Below are positions 1 through 5,251 of a stretch of DNA of 14,078 bases, piece by piece. The notes under the pieces were generated by a model. That model searched no databases. It saw only the letters and a list, made by a program, of their open reading frames with translations, and was not told the origin of the DNA. A program made the translations under genes and the position numbers. Origin of the DNA: Actinomycetes bacterium. GTDB taxonomy: Bacteria; Actinomycetota; Actinomycetes; Actinomycetales; Micrococcaceae. Location of the stretch: the NCBI GenBank assembly GCA_023426375.1, contig JAFAAV010000053.1:1-14078 (forward strand), written 5' to 3'. Every line of letters starts with the position of its first letter. Positions within the stretch are counted from its first letter, which is position 1.

Positions 1-56
1 CGGCGCGGCGGGGGGGGGGGGCCCCCGGCCCGGCCCCCCCCCCCCCCCCCCCCGGG
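1..56. other. Low-complexity G/C homopolymer edge, probable assembly artefact
   Basis: The first 56 bases are almost only G and C, with a run of 11 G near position 11 and a run of more than 15 C from about 35, then CCCGGGG. Nothing else in the window resembles it, and normal coding sequence of pyrF begins right after it. Runs of this kind at a sequence end are typical of polymerase slippage or poor base calling at a contig edge. A real G/C-rich repeat cannot be excluded. It probably hides the start of pyrF. Confidence 0.7.
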
Positions 57-101
57 GCACCCGAGACTTCGGGTGCTCGCCGGCCACCGTTCGGTACGCG
101 A

Positions 102-1022
102 TTGCGCAAGGCCATGCTCACGCACGGGCCGTTGTGCGTGGGCATCGACCCGCACCCGGCGTTGCTGGAGGCATGGGGCCTGCCGTACTCGGTGGCGGGT
201 CTGGAGAAGTTTTCTCTGACTGTGGTCGAAGCCGCCCAGGGGCACGCAGCCACGTTGAAACCTCAGGTGGCGTTGTACGAAGCGTTCGGTTCGGCGGGGA
301 TGGCGGTGCTCGAACGCGTGCTCAAGGAATCCCGTGACGCGGGTGTATTGACCATTGCCGATGCCAAACGCGGTGACATCGGATCCACGATGGCTGCTTA
401 CGCCACCGCGTGGCTCTCGGACGACTCGCCGCTCGCAGCGGACTCCGTGACCTTGAGCCCGTATCTGGGCTTCGAATCACTGCGCCCGGCCTTGGACCTT
501 GCTCACGAAACAGGTCGGGGCACCTTTGTGCTTGCATTGACATCGAATCCCGAGGGCGCCAGCGTGCAACACGTGGGGGGCCATGAATCGGTTGCCAAGA
601 CAATCCTTAATGCTGTGCAGCATGAAAACCTTCGGGATACCGCTGCAGCCTCGGGAAATACAGTGGCCGGCGTCACAGAGAACCGTGACGAGAGGGCTCC
701 ACAGGAAAATCGTGACCAAATCGTTATAAATGGGAAAAATAACACTTTGGGGTCTTGTGGAGTGGTTATCGGCGCAACGGTTTCGGATGCCCTCTCACAA
801 CTGGCGATAAACCTCCAAGGCTTCAATGGCCCTATCCTTTCCCCGGGTTACGGGGCTCAGGGGGCTGATGCCCGCGCGGTGGCCGGGGTGTTTGACCAAG
901 TCAGCGGGAATGTTCTTGCCAATTCATCACGGGGGGTCTTGCGGCACGGTCCGGACCTTTCCGCATTGCGTTCAGCAATGCAACGTTCCGGTGATGAACT
1001 TAGCGCCGCGTTATACGGCTGA
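102..1022 (+). CDS. pyrF: Orotidine 5'-phosphate decarboxylase (type 2 PyrF), 5' end uncertain
   Basis: This enzyme decarboxylates OMP to UMP, the last step of de novo pyrimidine synthesis, in the cytoplasm. Counting from the TTG at 102, the signature D87-A-K89-R-G-D92-I-G carries the catalytic Asp and Lys; GIDPH (14-18), LKPQ (52-55), LTSNPEG (146-152) and NSSRG (274-278) also match the actinobacterial type 2 family. The annotated start is only the first possible start codon: the codons just upstream (84-101, reading P-P-F-G-T-R) continue the family's N-terminal pattern FGxRL, so the true start probably lies in the damaged sequence before 60 and the gene is 5'-incomplete here. From the TTG it is 306 residues against roughly 275 for the mycobacterial enzyme, because of an extra segment at about 177-215. 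In relatives it usually ends a pyr operon and is followed by mihF, as here. Confidence 0.93.
   Translation: MRKAMLTHGPLCVGIDPHPALLEAWGLPYSVAGLEKFSLTVVEAAQGHAATLKPQVALYEAFGSAGMAVLERVLKESRDAGVLTIADAKRGDIGSTMAAYATAWLSDDSPLAADSVTLSPYLGFESLRPALDLAHETGRGTFVLALTSNPEGASVQHVGGHESVAKTILNAVQHENLRDTAAASGNTVAGVTENRDERAPQENRDQIVINGKNNTLGSCGVVIGATVSDALSQLAINLQGFNGPILSPGYGAQGADARAVAGVFDQVSGNVLANSSRGVLRHGPDLSALRSAMQRSGDELSAALYG
630..746 (+). other. AT-rich insertion inside pyrF with a repeated ENRD motif
   Basis: PyrF relatives pass from the helix ending near AVQHENL to GSxGVVxGATV with only about ten residues between. Here about 30 more residues intervene (roughly 177-215), polar and low in hydrophobics. 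The segment holds two copies of ENRD (bases 678-689 and 705-716, ten of twelve bases identical, 27 bases apart). Base composition drops: 721-780 is 27 of 60 G+C by hand count, well below the surrounding genes. The reading frame is intact, so it is a tolerated surface insertion rather than a frameshift. Confidence 0.6.
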
Positions 1023-1041
1023 ATCGCTTCTCCGAAAAGGG

Positions 1042-1090
1042 CGTAAACACCATAGAAATCCCTGATCAGGGGCTATTCGTGGTGTTTACG
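1042..1090. repeat. Long nested inverted repeat between pyrF and mihF (terminator or operator)
   Basis: The arms cgtaaacacca (1042-1052) and tggtgtttacg (1080-1090) are perfect 11-base complements. Inside, TAG (1053-1055) can pair with CTA (1073-1075), and ccctgatcaggg (1060-1071) is a perfect 12-base palindrome, so the whole forms one long, interrupted hairpin starting 20 bases after the pyrF stop. It is AT-richer than its surroundings. The following bases (TCCTTATTAA) give only a weak U tract, so a rho-independent terminator for pyrF is possible but not textbook. The right arm overlaps a candidate -35 box for mihF, so an operator is the alternative. Confidence 0.6.
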
Positions 1091-1113
1091 TCCTTATTAA
1101 TGTCGGGTACTTT
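1085..1113 (+). promoter_or_regulatory. Candidate mihF promoter
   Basis: TTTACG at 1085-1090 (four of six matches to TTGACA) is followed after exactly 17 bases by TACTTT at 1108-1113, which fits the actinobacterial TANNNT -10 pattern. Transcription would start near 1120, giving a leader of about 75 bases with a small hairpin (1150-1156 with 1161-1167) before the ribosome site. The -35 box lies in the right arm of the inverted repeat. This is pattern matching only. Confidence 0.35.
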
Positions 1114-1193
1114 TCCGATAGCGGCTACCCCCCAGATCCGCTACTGCAGGCGTGTGGGAGCGCACGCAGAGCAACCAGAGGAGAGAGATCCAC

Positions 1194-1508
1194 ATGGCAT
1201 TACGTCCTTTGACAGATGAAGAGCGAGCGCGGGCACGTGAGAAGGCGACTGCCGCGCGAACAGTGCGGGCGGAGGTGAAGAAAGCACTGCGTGATGGCAC
1301 CATGACCGTGGCCGAGGTACTGCAGCGCGGCGACAGCGATGAAGCCGTGAGGCGACTGAAGGTCACGGACCTGCTCGAAGCCACCCCCGGAATCGGCAAG
1401 GTTCGGTCGGCGGCCATCATGGACCAGATCGGAATTGCACGGACCCGCCGGGTGCGTGGGTTGGGGCAGCACCAGCGTCGGGCCTTGATCGACTACCTCG
1501 ACCGGTGA
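1194..1508 (+). CDS. mihF: Actinobacterial integration host factor (mIHF)
   Basis: This is the small nucleoid-associated DNA-binding protein of actinobacteria, unrelated in fold to E. coli IHF; it bends and compacts DNA and supports phage integration in mycobacteria. The 104 residues match the family's usual length of about 105. The family traits visible are the N-terminal ALxxLTDEER start, a long charged helix, the helix-hairpin-helix-like stretch LLEATPGIGKVRSAAIM (60-76), and the basic TRRVRGLG segment (84-91) that contacts DNA. The start is ATG 1194, preceded by a strong purine-rich ribosome site (gaggagagaga, 1178-1188); a longer frame from 1152 lacks such a site and family support. It sits directly upstream of gmk, the order known from Mycobacterium and Streptomyces. 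Confidence 0.95.
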   Translation: MALRPLTDEERARAREKATAARTVRAEVKKALRDGTMTVAEVLQRGDSDEAVRRLKVTDLLEATPGIGKVRSAAIMDQIGIARTRRVRGLGQHQRRALIDYLDR

Positions 1509-1594
1509 TCCGAGACGCACGGGTACGGGTGCTCGGTGAGCAGCGGCACATTGTTGTGAACGCGGCTGGATGATCCCACCGATTGGCCCGTTGG

Positions 1595-1600
1595 TACAGT
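1595..1600 (+). promoter_or_regulatory. Possible gmk -10 box (TACAGT)
   Basis: TACAGT fits TANNNT and resembles common actinobacterial -10 elements. No good -35 is visible at 16-19 bases upstream. It overlaps the left arm of the inverted repeat by three bases. Transcription would begin near 1607, inside that arm. Confidence 0.25.
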
Positions 1601-1630
1601 GGCGGAACAAGTTTTACTTGTTCCGCCACT
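1598..1630. repeat. Perfect 15-base inverted repeat with 3-base loop, upstream of gmk
   Basis: agtggcggaacaagt (1598-1612) is the exact reverse complement of 1616-1630, with TTT between. In RNA this is a stable 15-bp stem followed by UCUUUG, which looks like a rho-independent terminator or attenuator. It ends only 10 bases before the gmk ribosome site (ggagg, 1641-1645), which leaves no room for a promoter downstream. If gmk is transcribed from upstream, the hairpin is in its leader; if the TACAGT at 1595-1600 is the -10 box, the repeat overlaps the start point and would act as a DNA operator. Confidence 0.75.
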
Positions 1631-1650
1631 TCTTTGTCCCGGAGGTAGAT

Positions 1651-2226
1651 GTGCCCGTCAAACCAACCGTCACCGTGCTGGCTGGACCCACGGCGGTCGG
1701 AAAGGGCACCGTCTCCACCTACATTCGCGATCACTACCCGCAGGTGTGGTTGTCGGTTTCGGCCACCACGCGTGCCGCCCGCCCCGGCGAAGTGGACGGC
1801 GTCCATTACTTCTTCGTCTCTGATGGCGAGTTCGATTCCATGGTGTCCAACAACGATTTGTTGGAGTGGGCCGTGGTACACAACTCGCACCGCTACGGCA
1901 CGCCCCGCCAGAAGGTGGACGAGGCTCTGGCCCAGGGCAGGAGCGTGTTGCTGGAGATTGATCTGCAGGGAGCACGCGAAATCAAGCGCACCCTGCCCAG
2001 CGCTCAGTTCGTGTTTTTGGCCCCGCCCAGCTGGGATGAAATGGTGGCACGATTGGTCGGTCGCGGGACGGAAACACCCGAGCAGCAGCAGCGGAGGCTG
2101 GAAACAGCTAAAGTAGAGCTTGCGGCGCAACCAGAATTCGATCACACGGTGATCAATGACAGCGTGGAGCGCGCCGCCGCAGAACTTGTAGAGCTCATGG
2201 GGTTGCCCGCCCAGCAGCGGGACTGA
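1651..2226 (+). CDS. gmk: Guanylate kinase
   Basis: It phosphorylates GMP (and dGMP) to GDP with ATP, an essential step to GTP, in the cytoplasm. The 191-residue protein has the P-loop GPTAVGKGT at 12-20, the GMP-binding region with SATTRAARPGEVDGVHYFF (37-55) and the LLEWAVVHNSHRYGTP stretch (70-85), then LLEIDLQGA (100-108) and the C-terminal VINDS (167-171). I chose GTG 1651 because ggaggtag at 1641-1648 is a strong ribosome site and the protein then begins seven residues before the first core strand. The in-frame ATG at 1570 would add 27 residues encoded by the upstream inverted repeat and has no family support. It is separated from mihF by 142 bases and followed by rpoZ after 80. Confidence 0.96.
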   Translation: MPVKPTVTVLAGPTAVGKGTVSTYIRDHYPQVWLSVSATTRAARPGEVDGVHYFFVSDGEFDSMVSNNDLLEWAVVHNSHRYGTPRQKVDEALAQGRSVLLEIDLQGAREIKRTLPSAQFVFLAPPSWDEMVARLVGRGTETPEQQQRRLETAKVELAAQPEFDHTVINDSVERAAAELVELMGLPAQQRD

Positions 2227-2286
2227 CCGCTGATCGCCACGCATCCAGCCCGCACGGCCAGGAGCCTACCCATTACCAAGAAGTCC

Positions 2287-2310
2287 ATGACAGGAGTCAT
2301 TCACTCGTGA
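2287..2310 (+). promoter_or_regulatory. Possible 7-codon leader ORF and ribosome-site hairpin before rpoZ
   Basis: The rpoZ ribosome site (AGGAG, 2292-2296) lies in and beside the loop of a small hairpin, atgac (2287-2291) pairing with gtcat (2296-2300). The same ATG opens a seven-codon frame whose TGA (2308-2310) overlaps the rpoZ GTG in a GTGA, the arrangement used for coupling elsewhere in this operon. There is no clear ribosome site for the mini-ORF, so this may be chance. Confidence 0.2.
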
Positions 2311-2750
2311 GCACAGATTACGAAGGCATCGTCAACCCGCCCATCGACCGGTTGCTCGGCAAGACCGATTCCAAGTACGGGCTGGTCATCTTCGGTGCTC
2401 GTCGTGCCCGTCAGATCAACGCGTACTACTCGCAGTTGCACGAGGGCCTGTTCGAGTACGTGGGTCCGCTCGTGGACACCCAGCTCAACGAGAAGCCGCT
2501 GTCCATCGCGTTCCGAGAGATCGACGAGGACCTGATCGAGACCACCGAGGTCGATCACGCCGGATTCTCCGCCAACGGCCAGCTCGTTACCGAGGAAGCG
2601 GCTTCCGCTGATGTGTTCGGCGGCGACTTCTTCGCTCAGGGAACCGATGAGGCCTCCGCGCCCATGTTCTCCGACAGCGCCGAGGTACCCGCGGACGAGG
2701 TCGCTGAGGTCACGGAGAACGTCGAGACCGAGGAACCCACCGAGAAGTGA
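2307..2750 (+). CDS. rpoZ: RNA polymerase omega subunit with long acidic C-terminal tail
   Basis: Omega binds the beta' subunit and helps RNA polymerase assembly. The core is clear: INPPID-like NPPIDRLL (10-17), SKYGLVIFGARRARQIN (22-38) and the actinobacterial block LNEKPLSIAFREIDED (60-75). The start is GTG 2307 with caggag at 2291-2296. The protein is 147 residues; omega is about 85-110 in most relatives. The extra part from about residue 82 is rich in Glu, Asp, Ala, Val and Thr, has no cysteine and almost no basic residues, and is probably disordered. Gene order gmk-rpoZ-coaBC is the standard one, and the stop overlaps the coaBC start by four bases (GTGA), suggesting translational coupling. 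Confidence 0.94.
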   Translation: MSTDYEGIVNPPIDRLLGKTDSKYGLVIFGARRARQINAYYSQLHEGLFEYVGPLVDTQLNEKPLSIAFREIDEDLIETTEVDHAGFSANGQLVTEEAASADVFGGDFFAQGTDEASAPMFSDSAEVPADEVAEVTENVETEEPTEK

Positions 2751-4024
2751 CGGTTCCGCACACTTCGGATACCCCCGCTCCCTCCCAGCCGACCGCGCCG
2801 TTGCGCGTGGTCCTGGGTGTGGGCGGGGGTATTGCCGCATATAAGGCCGCTCTCCTGACCCGCTTGTTCACCGAGGCCGGCCACCACGTGGTTCCCATGC
2901 CCACCGCAGCTGCCCTGGAATTCGTGGGGGCACCCACGTGGGAAGCGCTCACGGGGGAGCCGGTTTCCACCTCGGTGTTCGATCGTGTGGACACCGTCAA
3001 TCACGTCTCCCAGGGCCAGCAAGCGGATCTGGTGGTCATTGCGCCCGCAACCGCGGACCTGATGGCCAAGATCGCTCACGGGCTCGCGGACGACTTGCTG
3101 ACCACCACCGTGCTGGCTTCGCGCGCTCCGGTGGTGCTGGCGCCCGCGATGCACACGGAAATGTGGCTCAATCCCGCCACGCAGCGCAACGTGGCGTTGC
3201 TACGCGAGCACGGCCACACGGTGATCGACCCGGATTCCGGACGACTCACGGGCAAGGACAGCGGCCACGGCCGCCTTCCCGAACCCCAGAGAATTTACGA
3301 CGCCGCACTGGCCGTCCACGCGCAAGGTACCGAGGCGACGTCGTCGGGCCCACTGGCCGGACGGCGGGTGTTGATCACCGCGGGAGGAACCCGCGAAGCG
3401 TTGGACCCGGTGCGGTTCCTGGGCAACCGGTCCTCGGGTAAACAAGGGATCGCCCTGGCCGAGGCCGCCCGGGACGCCGGTGCCACAGTGCACCTGATCG
3501 CCGGACACGTGGAAACCGAGCTGCCCGGCGGCGTCGAGATCACGAATATTTCCTCTGCACTGGAACTTCACGACGCGACCCGAGCCGCGGCTGACTACGC
3601 GGACGTGGTCATCATGGCCGCGGCGGTGGCGGACTACCGCCCGGTGTCGGTCGGGGAGCACAAGATGAAGAAGTCCGAGGACGGCTCCGACCCCGTGATC
3701 GAACTGACCCGGAATCCGGACATCCTGCGCGCCCTCGTGGACGACCGCCAGGACAGCGGCCGCGAGCAGCTGATCGTGGGATTCGCGGCGGAAACCGGCG
3801 ATGGAGAGCATTCCGTGTTGGATTTCGGTCGAGCCAAACTGCAACGCAAGGGCTGTGACCTGCTGGTCGTCAATGAGGTGGGCACGTCCAAGGTCTTCGG
3901 CCAGGACACCACGGAGGTCACGGTGCTGTCCGCGGGCGGCAGCGAGGACGCGCATGCGGCCGGGACTAAGGCTGAAGTGGCGCAATTCATCGTGGATCGC
4001 GTGGGCATCAAACTGGGAGTCTGA
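2747..4024 (+). CDS. coaBC: Bifunctional phosphopantothenoylcysteine synthetase/decarboxylase CoaBC (Dfp)
   Basis: This protein joins cysteine to 4'-phosphopantothenate (CoaB, CTP-dependent) and decarboxylates the product to 4'-phosphopantetheine (CoaC, FMN-dependent) in coenzyme A synthesis. The N-terminal flavoprotein half has VGGGIAAYK (25-33), the catalytic His at 86 (VNHVS), PAMHTEMW (133-140) and the substrate-clamp region DSGHGRLPEP (171-180). His replaces the Asn of the classical PxMNxxMW motif; I recall this from mycobacterial CoaBC, so it is probably a lineage trait. The CoaB half has TAGGTREALDPVR (211-223), GNRSSGK with N227 (226-232), AAAVADYRP (291-299) and KMKK (306-309) holding the catalytic Lys. 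The 425 residues are the usual length. The GTG start overlaps the rpoZ stop; the TGA directly abuts the first possible metK start. Confidence 0.96.
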   Translation: MTVPHTSDTPAPSQPTAPLRVVLGVGGGIAAYKAALLTRLFTEAGHHVVPMPTAAALEFVGAPTWEALTGEPVSTSVFDRVDTVNHVSQGQQADLVVIAPATADLMAKIAHGLADDLLTTTVLASRAPVVLAPAMHTEMWLNPATQRNVALLREHGHTVIDPDSGRLTGKDSGHGRLPEPQRIYDAALAVHAQGTEATSSGPLAGRRVLITAGGTREALDPVRFLGNRSSGKQGIALAEAARDAGATVHLIAGHVETELPGGVEITNISSALELHDATRAAADYADVVIMAAAVADYRPVSVGEHKMKKSEDGSDPVIELTRNPDILRALVDDRQDSGREQLIVGFAAETGDGEHSVLDFGRAKLQRKGCDLLVVNEVGTSKVFGQDTTEVTVLSAGGSEDAHAAGTKAEVAQFIVDRVGIKLGV

Positions 4025-5251
4025 GTGGACGGGTACTCTTGGACGGTGACCGAATCTAGCCCCCACCTGAGAATTTTCACCTCCGAATCCGTGACGGAGG
4101 GACACCCGGACAAAATCTGTGACCAGATCTCGGATTCCATCCTGGATGCGCTGCTGACCGAGGACCCGGAGTCCTCGGTGGCCGTGGAGACCATGGTGAC
4201 CACCGGACTGGTTCACGTGGCCGGTGAAGTCAAGACCAAGGCGTACGTGGAGATCCCGCACATCGTGCGTAAGTGCCTGTTGGACATCGGCTACAACTCG
4301 TCCGTGCACGGCTTCGACGGTGAGTTCTGCGGCGTGTCCATCAGCGTTGGTGAGCAGTCCAGTGAAATCCACGACGGCGTGTACAACTCCCTCGAGAGCC
4401 GTTCCGGCACGGCCAAGGACCCGCGCGATATCCAGGGCGCGGGGGACCAGGGGCTGATGTTCGGTTACGCATCGGATGAGACGGACGTGCTCATGCCGGC
4501 TCCCATCTCCATTGCTCACCGCTTGTCGGAACAGCTCACCCGTGTGCGTAAGACGGCAGTGCTGCCCAACCTCCGTCCTGACGGCAAGACGCAGGTGACC
4601 CTGGGTTACGACGGGCACACGCCCGTGTCCGTGGAGACCGTGGTGGTGTCCTCGCAGCACGCCGAGGGCTACGACCTCAACCAACTGGCCACGGACCTCA
4701 CGCAGTCCGTGATCGATCCCGTACTGGCTGATTCCGGGTTAGACCTGTCCAACACGGAAATCATCGTGAATCCCGCCGGAAACTTCGTCCGCGGAGGTCC
4801 CGTGGGTGACGCCGGGTTGACCGGTCGCAAGATCATCGTGGATACCTACGGTGGCATGGCCCGTCACGGCGGTGGTGCATTTTCCGGTAAGGACCCGTCC
4901 AAGGTGGACCGCTCGGCCGCTTACGCCATGCGCTGGGTCGCCAAGAATGTTGTGGCCGCCGGGCTGGCACGCCGCGCTGAAGTGCAGGTTGCTTACGCCA
5001 TTGGCCAGGCACGCCCGGTGGGTCTGTACGTGGAGACCTTCGGCACCGAAACCGTGGATCCGCAGCGCATCGAGAAAGCCATCCTGGAGGTCTTCGACCT
5101 GCGTCCGTTGGCCATCATCGAAGAGTTGAACCTCAAACGCCCCATCTACGCCAAGACGGCGGCGCACGGTCACTTCGGCCGCACCGACCCCGATTTCACC
5201 TGGGAGCGCACCGACCGCGTCGAGGCGTTGCGTTCCGCCGCGGGACTGTGA
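4025..5251 (+). CDS. metK: S-adenosylmethionine synthetase (methionine adenosyltransferase)
   Basis: It makes S-adenosylmethionine from methionine and ATP, releasing phosphate and pyrophosphate; it is a cytoplasmic tetramer. Visible signatures are FTSESVTEGHPDKICDQISD (18-37, with the phosphate-binding His 27), GAGDQGLMFGYA (138-149), DGKTQVT (186-192), GGPVGDAGLTGRKIIVDTYGG (257-277) and GGGAFSGKDPSKVDRS (282-297). The GTG at 4025 follows the coaBC stop directly and has GGGAG (4015-4019) at good spacing, giving 408 residues. A second GTG at 4046 gives 401 and an N terminus nearer the family norm, with only a weak ribosome site; a TACTCT -10-like hexamer 7 bases before it would make it leaderless. 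There is no room for a SAM riboswitch. Its stop overlaps the priA start by four bases. Confidence 0.96.
   Translation: MDGYSWTVTESSPHLRIFTSESVTEGHPDKICDQISDSILDALLTEDPESSVAVETMVTTGLVHVAGEVKTKAYVEIPHIVRKCLLDIGYNSSVHGFDGEFCGVSISVGEQSSEIHDGVYNSLESRSGTAKDPRDIQGAGDQGLMFGYASDETDVLMPAPISIAHRLSEQLTRVRKTAVLPNLRPDGKTQVTLGYDGHTPVSVETVVVSSQHAEGYDLNQLATDLTQSVIDPVLADSGLDLSNTEIIVNPAGNFVRGGPVGDAGLTGRKIIVDTYGGMARHGGGAFSGKDPSKVDRSAAYAMRWVAKNVVAAGLARRAEVQVAYAIGQARPVGLYVETFGTETVDPQRIEKAILEVFDLRPLAIIEELNLKRPIYAKTAAHGHFGRTDPDFTWERTDRVEALRSAAGL

Noticed and set aside
1570..1650. An upstream ATG extending Gmk by 27 residues
   Set aside because: The extension is coded by the perfect inverted repeat, has no homology to guanylate kinases, and a strong ribosome site precedes GTG 1651.
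1417..2244. A 275-codon minus-strand frame opposite gmk
   Set aside because: Crosses the mihF end, the inverted repeat and gmk; composition is a reverse reading of conserved gmk codons.
3990..4046. A SAM riboswitch before metK
   Set aside because: coaBC and metK abut, so there is no leader in which such a structure could fit.
3200..4684. A 494-codon minus-strand frame opposite coaBC and metK
   Set aside because: Same pattern of antisense codon shadow; it spans the junction of two unrelated real genes.
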